Shown here piece after piece: positions 1 through 11,232 of a stretch of 64,000 nucleotides of DNA; the stretch's first letter is position 1; each line of letters starts with the position of its first letter. The notes beneath the pieces were generated by a model. It had not been told where the DNA came from and did not search any database. It was given only the letters and a program-made list of their open reading frames with translations. The translations under genes were made by a program, and so were the position numbers. Origin of the DNA: Fomitopsis serialis (taxonomy: Eukaryota > Basidiomycota > Agaricomycetes > Polyporales > Fomitopsidaceae); contig NW_025954976.1 in assembly GCF_022376445.1 (NCBI RefSeq), positions 62,001 through 126,000 on the forward strand, written 5' to 3'.

Positions 1-513
1 GCGGCGGTCATCAAGCTCTATGAGGATATGACCAACCTCCTGATCATTTCGGCGAAAGTCGAGAAGAGCCAGTTCCTCGGCCTTGACGAGAACAACTTCA
101 CCTGCGTCTATACCCATACTCAGAGTGACAGTGGCTCAAACGAGGAGAACGCCAGTAAGTGCAAGACACGTCCTACCCTCATTCCTTATCGTGTCTAACA
201 ACTGGCACTCGTAGGCTTGAGCTTCACTCTGCACGAACAGTACGGTCATCCGGACGGCAGTGATGCGAGCAAGCCCGTACAGTCGAAGAAGGAACTCATC
301 CGGAAGTGCAAGTATGCGCCGCAAACGCTGCCCGGCGAGGAGCCCGAGTTTTTCCAGCGGCTCGATTACTTCAGAGAGCCGTTCCTCTTCTCCTGGGACC
401 AGCTCACCGTATTCCTCAAGACACTTACGGAAAAGATGGCTGAAGCGGTCAATCCGGAGGGCGACGAGGACGAGGACGATGAACTGAAGGAAGACGAGGG
501 AGCAAGGGTGTAG
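1..513 (+). CDS. Csm1/Pcs1-like chromosome segregation protein, C-terminal part
   Basis: Only the 3' end is in the window. Frame 1 is open from base 1, starting around AAVIKLYEDMTNLLI. It is interrupted by one 60-nt GT-AG intron (155-214) and ends at the TAG at 511-513. The visible part resembles the globular C-terminal domain of Csm1/Pcs1 monopolin-type proteins: the YEDMTNLLI helix, a FTCVYTHTQ strand, a SLSFTLHEQY strand, then a helical end (LDYFREPFLFSWDQLTVFLKTL) and a very acidic tail. Family members homodimerise through an N-terminal coiled coil and act at kinetochores or rDNA to control attachment and cohesion. The coiled coil would lie upstream of the window. It converges on the asparaginase gene, about 160 bp away. 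The family call rests on remembered motif pattern, not on a search. Confidence -1.
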
Positions 514-677
514 ACAGGGAGGTGATTCTTATTGATTAACGAATGATCATACCTCCGAACTCTCTATGTGTAAGTTAAATGCCGCTCTGCAGGAAGGAGA
601 ATGTGGATGTATAATTCGCACCTACTTTATTGATCGGGTTATCTGCTGTACTGTTGTATACAATTTTAGGATGTGTG

Positions 678-3218
678 CTAAGGATTAGCGCTATAAGCCC
701 CTGCCTTTGTCCACACCCGCAGGCCACGGTCGTCCGGTGCTAACCTCGCCTTCTGTACAGCGAGCCCAGCGAAACCACCTTCGACATCAGACCCACTCAG
801 GAGCCCACCAACCTTCACCACACCTCCACCACCTGCTCGTGCCCCTGCCTCGCCGCATAGTACAATGGCGTATGCCCGAGGCTATCGCGTAGATGAACCA
901 GTGCCCCCGCCTCCAGCAGTACATTACCGCATCCACACTCCCATTGAGCGCAGCGGAGTGCAACGGCGACCGCCTGCTCGCCGGTTCAACGCAATTGACG
1001 AGCCCCCCGCCGATTGCGATGTTCCTCCGCGTCTGGCTGGGGAACTCGGAGCCGGGGCTCGTCGCGTTGTCAGTGTTCAGCTCCGCCTCCGCCTTCAAGC
1101 AGAACTGGATTGCCTCGACGTCGTTTCGGGCAGCAGCGAGATGAATAAGGAATGGGTAGAGTACGCTCTCCGTCGACGCGGCCTCCGCTGCTGTCCAGGA
1201 CCACGGCGCCGCGGCCTCCAGGTTGCTCTCAGCGCTCGTGTCTTCTGATGATACGACGACTTTGGGACCGTGGGTCTGGCCGGAGGAGAGCCGGACTACC
1301 TGCGAGAGCACCCCTGAGATGCTCTCGAGGTTGCTGTCGATGCCCTTGGCTCGCTGATCGCGGCGGGATGACGCTCACGGGGCGTGTGAGCTCACCGCGA
1401 AGGGGCGTGCCGACCAGGGCGCGGACCTCGGAGAAGGAGAGCTCCGGCTTGGACAGGAGGTAGCTCAGTTTCGTCAGGGCGCACTATGCACAGCATCGTC
1501 AGCCATCGCACCAAGCACGCAGGAAGGTGGCCATGGTATGGAGGTGGCCGGGAACGGGAACTGACCTCGGGCGTCATGTCCCCGCCGCTCACCACGCCCG
1601 CGGACAACAGGCTCCGTCCGGTCTCGTACGCGTCGGACACGGACCCCTTCGCGCATTGAGAAATCGATACGATCACGACTCCGCGGTCGCAGGCCTCCTT
1701 GAGCGCGCCGACGAGGTCGGACCGCTGTGGGGCGTTGCCCGCACCGTACGTCTCGAGGACAACACCCTGTGTCTCGGGCGCTAGGAAAGCGCGGACGGTG
1801 GCTGCTGTGATGCCTGGAAAGAGGCGCAGGGTGGCTGTAATGCAGTGAGCTGTGCTGTTGAGATTCGGAGATGCCTACTTACCGACGTGCGGGCTCATCT
1901 CTGCGGTGCTATCATTGTCAGCGTCGTTGACGAACACGGAGTATTAGAGGAACAGACCTTTGTGCGACCTGAAGCGTCTGAGACTGGTCTGCCTCATTAC
2001 ATCATTCCAATTGACGACGATGTCGATGCCCACTGTGGTTGTGTGGTGAGACATTGTACATGTATGATCGATCGAGACGCACCATTTACGAGCGGAGGGA
2101 AGTTGGGGCTTGCGAAGGCGTTCAGATCATAGGATGAAATCTTTGACACTCTGTTGCCACGGTATAGCGTATGATTGAAGAACAGACAGCATTCTGATTG
2201 CTCAGGTCAATCAGGTAGACGAGAGATAGTGGCCGTGGCAATGTACCCGGGATGATGTAGTGGCCAGCGAGCACTAATGCCCCGAGGAGGTTGTCCACAG
2301 CGTCGTTGCGAAGTTGAGACAAAGGGATCTGGGCACCTGTTACAATCTTTGAACGGTCATCATACTGCGAATACTCATGAGCTACGACTCGGACTCATAC
2401 CACTGTCTTTCCGAGGTCTTCCAACAGAAAGCTCAGAGCTGATGACGTGTAAGACATGGTGTCTGTTCCATGCAGGATGACGAAAGCGTCAAAAGCTGCG
2501 TAGTTGAGTTCAATTTCGGTCGCAATCCGAATCCAATCTATGCTGTCCCGGTGGTCTCAGGCGAGTGTGGAAGTCAAGCCCATAGATTGCCTTGCCTGTG
2601 ATCTCTATGTTGCTGCTATCCAACAGAGGGTCCCACTGTATGATAGGTAGCATAGTATGATTATCGCACCATATCTCGTAATACGTTTACGCGCCTCAAG
2701 GACAGCATAGCGGACGCGCTTCTGTATGCCGCCAGGCGCGGTGCTTCGCGGGGTAATCATGCTGGGGAGTTGCGCCTCATACAGATCGTCGGCTATCTTG
2801 TTGCACAATGGAGGCTTGGGCTGGCTCGTGTCGGATCCGGTGGCAGCTAAGTTTGCTGTGACATGAGACATTCCTATAGGCCGCGTAGATCGCACGAGCA
2901 GCGTTGGGTGATGCTGATTTGTGTGGCCGGCAGAAAATGAACCTGCGGCTTTTTGGGCGGGGCTAGCTCTTCCACTATTGCTCGTCCACTCTCGATAGCC
3001 TTCGACCGAAGACGAATGCGAGAACAAGGACTCTTCAAGCGGATCGTGAAAGCGGTTTTGCGTGCGAAGCGACTCGGTGAGGAAGTATGGCTCGGGAACA
3101 TAGCCACGCTGACCCAGGATCATGTTGATTGTGCCTCCTGTGTTGAGAATGAGGACCTTGACTCGTCGGTGGCCTGCAGGACCTCCATGCTGGACACGGC
3201 TGATGCGGTTTTAGGCAT
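678..3218 (-). CDS. L-asparaginase with C-terminal ankyrin repeats
   Basis: Hydrolyses L-asparagine to aspartate and ammonia. I see no signal peptide, so it is probably cytosolic. From the ATG at 3218 the order is: the first threonine loop (NTGGTINM), a Ser-rich insert, the second catalytic block (FVILHGTDTMSYTSSALSF), the core blocks QIPLSQLRNDAVDNLLGA, VVNWNDV and QGVVLETYGAGNAP, then the conserved QCAKGSVSDAYETG and GGDMTPE. The C-terminus carries ankyrin repeats (HLAAARNDVEAI, SPLHSAALNGSVDAV, PLYYAARQGHEQVV). The family normally has this asparaginase-ankyrin arrangement. Roughly nine introns are needed; one at 2636-2694 has a GC donor. The frame is lost near 3156, around 1370-1390, near 921 and near 821, each by about one base. 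I treat these as read errors, so the stop at 678 assumes corrected frames. It is divergent from tryptophan synthase. Confidence -1.
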
Positions 3219-3433
3219 TGAAGTGAGGCGAGACGTTGGCGAGGCGCGTTCGAGAGAGGCGTGGCGAGGTGGCGTGCGTGATCGCGGAGAGTGAGATTGG
3301 ATCGGGGGATAAGATTAGATGGCCTCCAGATCTGACTGGACCCTTCTCCTGACTCGAGGTTGCCTCTCACCGTCTATAAAAGCTGCCAGGCCCGTGTGCA
3401 GCATCCCATTCACACCACAGACCACAGGAAAAC
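3219..3433. promoter_or_regulatory. Shared divergent promoter, asparaginase / tryptophan synthase
   Basis: Only 215 bp separate the two ATGs. A TATA box (TATAAAA) lies at 3375-3381, oriented for the + strand gene and about 53 bp before its ATG. I see no equally clear TATA for the asparaginase side. Two amino-acid metabolism genes therefore share one short control region. Whether they are co-regulated is inference. Confidence -1.
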
Positions 3434-6105
3434 ATGGAGGCTATTCAGAAAGTATTTGAGGCTAAAAACCAGGCCGTAAGCACCAGTCATTCATACATCG
3501 CTTGGGTCCTGAAGTCATCCGACTCTTCTGGCAGACCAGCCCTGCGCTGGTGACCTTCACCACAGCGGGTTACCCCACACCAGAGGACACCGTGTCTATC
3601 TTGCTGCCATGCAAGAGGGCGGCGCAGACGTCATTGAGCTGGGTGTGCCCTTCTCGACCCGTCGCAGATGGACCGGCTATCCAGGAGACGAACGTCGTAC
3701 GTTCGCATTCTCTTCTATGTTAGTATGACGCTGAGAGCACGTGCATAGATCGCACTACAACAGGATGTACAATACCCCCATTGTTGGGTATTGTCAGGAG
3801 GCACGGAACAAGGGTCTCACTGCGCCTGTACTGCTCATGGGTGAGTCTATATGATGTCCCAGACCGGATGCCCGAGTAACGAGAGTTTTCAGGCTACTAC
3901 AATCCACTGCTTGCGTACGGGGAGGACAAGGCAATCCAGGATGCAGCTGAAGCAGGAGCCAACGGCTTCATCGTTGTCGATCTGCCGCCTGAGGAGGCTA
4001 TCACGTTCCGCGAGAAATGTATCAGGGCCAAGTGCGCACGTCGAACAACGTAATCGGTGATCACTCTGACCGCAGACCTAGGCTGTCGTTCGTTCCCCTC
4101 ATTGCACCATCGACTTCAGAGCGTCGTATCGAGTTCCTTGCGTCTATCGCGGACTCATTCATCTATGTTGTTTCGAAAGTACGTTCTTGTCGTGCGACTG
4201 TACACACCCTTCTTACAACTTCTCCAGATGGGTACAACCGGATCCTCAGTAACAGGGACAATGAACACCGCTCTTCCCGACCTCATCTCCCGCGTGCGCG
4301 AATACACCGATGTCCCTCTCGCCGTCGGTTTCGGCGTCGCGACGCGTGAACACTTCGACCTCGTTGCCGATGCAGGCGCAGACGGCGTCGTTATTGGCAG
4401 CCGCATCGTCAGTGTCATCAAGAACGCACCGCAGGGCGAGGCAGCGAAGACCATCGAGGCGTACTGCCGCGAGATTAGTTTGAAGGGCCAGCCACCACGG
4501 CGACCGAACCTCAACGCGGCGCGCAGCTCCGCCTCGCGCGTCAGCAAGGCGAGCAAGGTCACTGAGGAGATCAAGAAGTCAGGTCTGTCACCGCGGTTCG
4601 GCCAGTTCGGTGGCCAGTACGTGCCGGAATCGTTGTGGGACTGCTTGGTCGAACTCGAAGATGTGCACCAGAGCGCGATGAAGGACCCGGAATTCTGGAA
4701 GGAGTTTGAGAGCCTGTATGGCTACATGAACCGACCGTCGAACTTGTACAAGGCGGAGCAGCTCACGAGCCAAGCGGGTGGCGCAACCATCTGGCTGAAG
4801 CGGGAGGATCTGTGAGTGTTCGTTCATGGATTTGTCTACGTCTATACTAAGACGTTTTGACGCGCTCAGCAACCACACAGGCTCACATAAGATCAACAAC
4901 GCCATTGGCCAGGTAGGTGGCTGCCAGACAGATTTACGTCGTCTTTCTGACGCCTTGCTAGATTCTCTTGGCAAAGCGGTTGGGCAAGAAGCGAATCGTG
5001 GCCGAGACCGGTGCAGGACAGCACGGTGTAGCAACAGCTACCGTCTGTGCTCGATTCGGGATGGAGTGTGTCATCTACATGGGTGCAGAGGACGTCAGAC
5101 GGCAAGCACTGAACGTTTTCCGCATTCGCATGTTGGGGGTCAGGTAGTCTCATTCATTCCTTCGAGCTTCCGATTGCTATGTGTTGCTCCAAGGTGATTC
5201 CTGTCGCCTCAGGATCATGTACCCTCAAGGATGCCGTCAATGAAGCCATGCGCGACTGGGTCACTAACCTCTCGTCACGCACTACCTCATCGGCTCCGCC
5301 ATCGGCCCCCACCCTTCCCCACGATCGTCCGCGACTTCCAGAGGATCATTGGGAAGGAGATCAAGGAGCAGCTGCACGCGGAGATAGGCAAGCTACCTGA
5401 TGCCGTCGTCGCATGTGTAGGTGGTGGCAGCAATGCCATCGGGACGTTCTACGACTTCATATCGGACAAAGTGCCGGCTCATCGGAGTCGAGGCCGGTGG
5501 TGAAGGTGCGCGTCTCGATCCCGCTTGCTATGAGCAACTCTGACTTCAATACGCGCTCTAGGTCTTGACGGTGATCGGCACTCAGCCACCCTCAGTAAGG
5601 GCGTAGCAGGAGTGCTCCACGGTGTCCGCACGTACATTCTCCAGTCGAGCGCGGGTCAGATCGTCGAGACGCACTCCATCAGTGCTGGCCTCGACTACCC
5701 CGGCGTCGGCCCCGAGCACGCCTGGTTGAAAGACTCGGGCGTGCGGATATGTCGTCGCCACCGACGAGCAGGCGCTGCGCGGCTTCCGGATGTGCACGCA
5801 ACTAGAGGGCATTATCCCGGGTGCGTAGTATCACTACTGCACTATCGTGGACGAGTCTCATGGATCCCTGGTTTCAGCTCTGGAGTCGTCGCACGCCGTG
5901 TGGGAGGGCATGCGGTTAGCGAAGACGTTGCCGAAGGAGGCCAACATCGTCATCGTACGTCCCGTTATTTTCTGATACTGGTGTTCCTGGTGCTCACAGG
6001 TCTCGCCAGTGCCTGTCGGGCCGGGGAGACAAGGACGTGGAGCAAATCTCGCAGTTGCTTCCCGGGAAGTGGGAAGACGTCCTGGACTGGCATATTACGT
6101 CGTGA
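3434..6105 (+). CDS. TRP5: Bifunctional tryptophan synthase (alpha-beta fusion)
   Basis: Catalyses the last two steps of tryptophan synthesis: the alpha part releases indole from indole-3-glycerol phosphate, and the PLP-dependent beta part condenses it with serine. The start is ATG 3434 ([14 protein letters not shown]), just after the TATA box. Alpha motifs follow: [16 protein letters not shown], the active-site segments ELGV and [14 protein letters not shown], and [12 protein letters not shown] with [12 protein letters not shown]. After a linker (about 4500-4580) the beta part begins ([20 protein letters not shown]), with the PLP-lysine region [10 protein letters not shown], the [12 protein letters not shown] loop and [13 protein letters not shown]. 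It ends DWHITS. The alpha-linker-beta order and length are usual for fungal TRP5. About ten short introns are present. Single-base losses near 3610-3660, 5275, 5320, 5475 and 5745-5752 break the frame; this fits read errors in an essential gene better than decay. Confidence -1.
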
Positions 6106-6558
6106 ATAAGATGCACAATGTACTGTATGGACCGATAGATTATACAAGACTACTCTAGAAAGTAGCCTTTCACAGCGGACAAACTGCCATGTGCAAGAAT
6201 CCTAACATATCAGTGTGTAACTGGGTATAGATTAGCTTAGTAACGAATGTTCCCGGAAACCAATCAGAGGCCGTGCCTTACAACGTTCAGTTGCCTTACG
6301 TGAATATTTAGTTACACTGAACCTGACTAATCTACACGCTTACAAGGCAGTTCAATGTCGCGACGCCGTACACGCTGGTTTGTCCGCTGTGTTTTCAGAA
6401 GAGATCAGTACAGCGCCTGCAGGTAAGTAGACAGACATCTCAACCATATCCCTTGCATAGTGTGTCTTGGGGACAGGAACTAAGTATGGGGATCTCTGCA
6501 GACAAGACATATTTAGCAAAACTATTTAGGAAAACACATTCTCTCAACAAAAACCACG
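6106..6558. other. Intergenic, 3' flank of tryptophan synthase
   Basis: AT-richer than the coding sequence on either side, with no open frame that looks coding. It must hold the 3' end of the tryptophan synthase transcript. I see nothing else up to the tRNA gene. Confidence -1.
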
Positions 6559-6667
6559 TGACCGACGCAGGGCTCGAACCTGCAATCTTTTGATCATGCT
6601 TACGTAAGCAGCTTATTACATAAGCATACCGTCGTAGTCAAACGCGATGCCATTTCGCCAGTCGGCC
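6559..6667 (-). tRNA. tRNA-Arg(ACG) with a 37-nt intron
   Basis: On the minus strand a complete cloverleaf folds. The acceptor stem is GGCCGAC/GTCGGTC with discriminator A. The D stem is GCGA/TCGC with GG in its loop. The anticodon stem is TTTGA/TCAAA. The T arm is GCAGG-TTCGAGC-CCTGC, which also provides a good B box. The anticodon is ACG, preceded by CT and followed by A. The intron occupies 6595-6631, directly after position 37, the canonical site for eukaryotic tRNA introns; it contains near-palindromic copies of ATGCTTA/TAAGCAT and can form its own hairpin. The mature tRNA is 72 nt before CCA addition. Confidence -1.
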
Positions 6668-6853
6668 AGGCAACGTCATGCGGCTTAAATTACCAATAGT
6701 GACTGCTAAGGTGGTTCGAAGCGTCTGTTAACTGGTTCATTGACTCGACCTCATTGAGAAGCTTCGGCAGTGGGCCTATTGGGAGGCAGCAGTTTACTCC
6801 CAAACCGCATCTCTCTGCATTTCAGATTTTTATCCCATCACTCTATCCTAGTC

Positions 6854-8313
6854 ATGTCGTCAGAACACAGTGTACCCGCTGCCCGCGCGGTCGAGAATCT
6901 AGCAGCAAAGTTACGCAGAAGGCAAGCGATCGGAGACACTCGCGGTTGTGTACGACTTGCTTATTTCATGTCACGGTCTTTGCAGGCAGGTGGTAGGCTC
7001 TCGGGAGGCAGCGCTCGAGACCGTGCTGGTACTTCGCCAGGTCGTTGCAAAAGCGCGATTTTCCAACATCGACCAGCTTGTGAGTCTCCTCCGTGAGGTC
7101 GGCAAGCGGCTCGCCGAGGCTCAACCGAAAGGTGCGCGCGATGTATCTCTACGCCCAATGCTATCTTACTCACTTCCTCTCGTCGCCAGAACACACCGTC
7201 GGAAACGTCGTCCGCAAAGTGCTGCACAACATCCGCGAAGAGTACAATACCGCGGCGAAGGGCGCTGCCACTGCACCCACGAGGAACGTGTTCTCCATCT
7301 CCAAGTTTGTCCTGCAGGGCCAGCCCAGAAAGCAGATCGTCGCGCAGAAGTCTGAGGCGACAATATCGCTGAAGGAGGATGACCCAGATGACCCGGACTC
7401 GTTTGCGAAGGGCCTGAAGCCGGTGCTCATGGAGGCCATCCAGGACGTGCTGGACGAGCTCGAGACGGTGTACGACAACGTCTCGAAGACGGCGAAGGAT
7501 CATATCCATTCAGAGTACGTTTGTACACAAGGAAGTTCGCAGAGGGGACTGATCAATGGCTCTCAGTGAAATCATCCTCACGATTGGGCATTCCAAGACG
7601 GTCGAAGCATTCCTGAAGTCCGCGGGGCACTATCGCAATTACACCGTCATCGTCGCGGAGACGGGTCCTTCGTACGTTCTCAACCGAGTCTCAGTGCATA
7701 TATTGTTCAATGACACCGTCCTACAGTTACAGCGGCCACGAGATGGCAACCTCGCTCTCCAACGCAGGAATTTCCACCTTCCTCGTCCCCGACTCCTCCA
7801 TCTACGCGATCATGTCCCGCGTGAACAAAGTAATCATCGGCGCACACGCGATCCTCGCCAACGGCGGCATGTTCGCGATCACAGGCACCCTTCTCGCCGC
7901 GACCGCCGCGCGCGCGCACAGCACGCCTGTCGTCGTGTGCACGGGCCAATTCAAGCTCACGCCGGCGTGGAACCTCTACCACGAGTACGGGGCGCTCGAC
8001 TTTGCGGACCCGAGCAGCGTGCTCGGGTACGAGGAAGGGCCGCTCGTCGACAAAGTGGACGTCATCAATCCGTACTATGACTATGTCGGGCCGGAGCTCG
8101 TCGACGTCTTCATTACGAACGAGTGAGTTGCCCCATCCTCGTCCTAATCCGATTGCTCATCCGGACTCTATTTCCGCTCTAGTGGCGATCACCCCCCTTC
8201 GTCGATCTACAGGCGAGTCATGCATCAATTTTGGCCGATGAGCAGTCGCTGACGTTCACCATCCATATAGGCTCGTGAAGGAGAGCTACGACGATGAAGA
8301 CCAGCACCTCTAA
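6854..8313 (+). CDS. GCD7: Translation initiation factor eIF2B subunit beta
   Basis: Regulatory subunit of the eIF2B complex, which recharges eIF2 with GTP for initiator tRNA delivery. The start is ATG 6854 (MSSEHSVPAARAVENLAAKLRRR). The helical N-terminal domain includes VVAKARFSNIDQLVSLLREVGKRL and GNVVRKVLHNIREEY. The Rossmann-like C-terminal domain contains ILTIGHSKTVEAFL, VIVAETGPSYSGHEMA, VNKVIIGAHAILANGG, LYHEYGALDFADPS and VINPYYDYVGPELVDVFITN, ending DDEDQHL. Length and order match the family and the reading frame is intact. Two introns need GC donors: 6922-6985 (AG|GCAAGC) and 8213-8270 (AG|GCGAGT), each the only splice that restores the conserved protein. It is convergent with G-gamma gene 1. 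Confidence -1.
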
Positions 8314-8860
8314 CACGCGCATCAACCTGCATCAGCATCATGCGTTATCTCACCGGGCGTTGATCAGGAGCAGGATGCAGCTGCATGCCGGACGTCATCC
8401 GACGTCTCCGGTGGAACCACAGGACATATGGACAGGCGCCATGTCCATACGGCGCGGCGCACCGGGGCATGAGAACGCAGGCGGTGGACCTCGAGGCAGG
8501 GGCGCGCACGTCGAGGAAGAGGAAGGCAGCAGCGAGCGGACGGCGTTGTTGGGCATTGTTCTAAGGCAAAGCGAGCAGGACCACGTATACTACATTATTG
8601 TACTGGACGCTCATCCGGCGGCGAAAGGGAAGGAGAGTCGATATTGTACGAGCATCATCAAGACAGAACCACGGCGACAGCCATCCAGCCAAGACCAGAA
8701 CCTGCGGGAGCGCATCTCCGCCCGCGATGCATAAGGATACGGGGACAAGTAAGAAAATTGAGCGGAATCCGAGAACTGATGGAGGGGATAAAAAGAGCGA
8801 TGGTATAAATGTATGAACAGAGAAAGAGCAGAGAAGGCGATGTGGGGATGCGGGTGTGTA
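8314..8860. other. Convergent intergenic region, eIF2B-beta / G-gamma 1
   Basis: Holds the 3' ends of two convergent genes. Open frames across it (for example around 8294-8734) are low-complexity and show no conserved protein. I see no further gene. Confidence -1.
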
Positions 8861-9287
8861 TCACTGGACGACGCAGCATCCCTTTCCGCCTCCGCCTTGC
8901 TGTGCGTACGGGTCCTCGTTCTTTGCTACTGGGCCCCATACAGATGGTACCTGCGGGAGGAACGTGAGTCAGCACGACAGCCGGCGCGAAGCAACGAGCG
9001 GTGTCGATGTATGCATGGGCGCCCGAGGATATGAACTGGGGACAAAGAGGGGCGGGGCTACGCACAAGAGGGTCTTTCGTTGTTTTGCAATAGCGGATCA
9101 GGCTGTCGTGCAGGCAGAGGAGTGAGCACTTGCAGGGAGTGTACACGACGGCATGTACGCACCTTGCGCTAGCTTCGCTGACCCTTATCCTTGGCCTCGC
9201 CAGATCCTCCCTCAGCCGTTGGTTATGCTCGGTGAGCCGCCGAAGCTTGAGCTCCGACATTGACTGCTTGTGCGGTCGGCCGTTCAT
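8861..9287 (-). CDS. Heterotrimeric G-protein gamma subunit, copy 1
   Basis: Ste18-type G-gamma, the lipid-anchored partner of G-beta in pheromone and nutrient signalling at the plasma membrane. Three exons: 9163-9287, 9066-9102 and 8861-8950 (125, 37 and 90 nt), giving 83 residues. The N-terminal helix contains [20 protein letters not shown], followed by [12 protein letters not shown], the middle exon [12 protein letters not shown], then [16 protein letters not shown]. The protein ends in CCVVQ: a CaaX box (CVVQ) for prenylation, with a preceding Cys that could be palmitoylated. The start is the only ATG giving the full helix. A second gene with exactly the same exon lengths lies about 950 bp further along on the same strand. 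Confidence -1.
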
Positions 9288-10233
9288 CTTTGATTGAAGG
9301 GTGGGGGCGAGTGACGGAGGGCGAGTGATGGGAGGGAGTGGGTGGTCGTTTTAATGCGCTGGTGGTCGTCGTACGACACTCTGGGACACAGGGGGTCGAG
9401 GGCGAGGCGACGGCCGCGTAAGAGGTCAGATATATGGTCGTGCGCGGCGTGCCTTGCCCTGCTCACCGGCAGTCACAGTTGGGGTCCAGACAGTGCTGGG
9501 CCAGTCAGGTCGAGCGAGCCGCGCGGGGTGGACCGACAGACGAGTGCGTGCGCCGACGAGAGGGCGGGAACGCGTAGAAGGGATAAATACAACAAAGGGG
9601 GCTGGCGGGGGAAGAGGGCGACGATACGGTCGGAGGAGAAGGAGAGGCTTGATTTCTCTCAGGGCTGCACAGGTCGGCGCTTGCCTCCTGATATGGCACC
9701 AGCGTCTGCCCGTCTGATCCCTCCCAGACCCACACGCGTGACACGACCGGGCGGTCGGACGACGCACCTGCCCCGGTCGCCCAAGAACACTCGTCGCAGT
9801 CCATCACCCACCGTGCTAACGAAGTGCATTAGGGGAGGCGGGAAACTCGGCGTAGGTATACATGTGAATGAAGGACGCGATCCGTGTACTAATGCAAAGC
9901 AGTAACGACGAGCTAAGACGGCGAAGACCAAGTAGGATGCATAGGGTTATCCATATGTACTAATGCGAAATGCCAAAGTGCAAGCTGAATGCGGATGCTG
10001 AGGATGTGACTGTCCGGGGTGACACGACATACGACGGGGCGGCGCGTCAGAAGTGTAGGGTCGCGAGGCGGCGGAGAGCAGGGTGCGCATATTTGAGAGG
10101 CGGCTCGTAGCGCGGGCGCAAGCGGAGGTAGGGGTGAGGCTGCTGCTGCATGCAGCGATTTTCTACGCACAACATATCAGGCCTGCTGCATTGCGGACCA
10201 TTTAGACAGCGACAGAACTCACCACGAAGGTGA
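9288..10233. other. Spacer between the two G-gamma genes
   Basis: About 950 bp upstream of copy 1 and downstream of copy 2. Open frames on both strands are Arg/Ser/Pro-rich shadows of GC-rich sequence. It presumably holds the copy 1 promoter, but I see no clear TATA box and no third gene. Confidence -1.
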
Positions 10234-10873
10234 CTACATGACGACGCATCCGCAGCCATTCGATGGTTGTGGTGCACCAAACGGATCCTCCGCTTTGCTA
10301 ACGGTTCCCCATACTGATGGTACCTGTTCAGTTCAGGATGATTAGCATTATGACCACGGCCACGGATAACAAGGCATCAGCTCTTCGACGCAGTGCTCAT
10401 CATGACGGCACGAACAAGACATGTTCCGCGGCAGCTGAGGTGAATACTATCGATGACGGATCACAACATGAATCCAATTGAGGTGCGCCCATCGGTAATT
10501 CAATGCCCACCAGCGCTGGCGCTGGCAAATGCTGTCTGTTCTCATAGCATTCCACCTGCGGACCGCCAGTGCAACACAGCAAGACACGTCAAGCCGCACA
10601 AGACCCGCACGGGTATTTAACATGACGCGAGGTACCCTGAAGATCATACTTACGAGGTAGTCCTGTGTGTTCTTGCAATAGTTGATCAAGCTACAAACAC
10701 CAAGTATGCGTCACCTCAGTTTTCACCCGCTGTAGCCGAGCCACGTACCTCACACTGGCTTCGCTAACACGTATGCGGGGTCTCGCGAGGTCCTCCCTCA
10801 ACCGCTGGTTGTGTTCGAGGAGCCTCCGGAGCTTGAGCTCGGACGTGGATACCTTCGACTGGCGGGAGCTCAT
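10234..10873 (-). CDS. Heterotrimeric G-protein gamma subunit, copy 2
   Basis: Paralogue of the gene at 8861-9287. Exons 10749-10873, 10654-10690 and 10234-10323 are again 125, 37 and 90 nt, giving 83 residues. The core [20 protein letters not shown] and [12 protein letters not shown] is almost identical to copy 1. The middle exon reads [12 protein letters not shown] and the third [15 protein letters not shown]. The end is GCGCVVM, a CaaX box with Met, which by general CaaX rules favours farnesylation. The N-terminus (MSSRQSKV) and the C-terminal linker differ from copy 1, so the two could differ in lipid anchoring or G-beta pairing. That functional split is inference. Confidence -1.
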
Positions 10874-11232
10874 GGTGTGGGCGGGGCGAGGCTAGGGCGA
10901 GGGCGGGTCGGGTAGGAAAAGGACAGAAAAGACAGCACGAAGTAGGCCCTGCCCTTCTGTACACTTGGCGTAGCAGGCGGCGGGGGCGCGCGTGGCTGTC
11001 GCAGCTGCGAGACACTCCAAAAAAAGAGGGAAGGAAAGAGGGCAAAGGAGCGGCAGAGTGTCGGGCGAGACGAGGTGGAGGCGCGGGATCAGGTCGTTGG
11101 CATCACCCAAGCGCCCGCCCTGGACCTTCCCTTTTTGGGCCCCCGCCATCACCGTCACGTGCCCGCGTCGCGACTTCTGCCGCCGCGAATCTCTCACCCG
11201 CGCGTGGCGCTCTCGGCCCAGCGTTCCCCGCC
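10874..11232. promoter_or_regulatory. Divergent intergenic region, G-gamma 2 / unknown gene
   Basis: About 360 bp between two divergent ATGs, so it should contain both promoters. I see no TATA box clear enough to place. A short A-rich run (about 11019-11036) is the only simple-sequence feature. Confidence -1.

Noticed and set aside
678..6105. Asparaginase and tryptophan synthase as pseudogenes
   Set aside because: All domains are present with good conservation, and each break is a single base, often in a homopolymer, shared with many unrelated genes in the window; read error is the simpler explanation.
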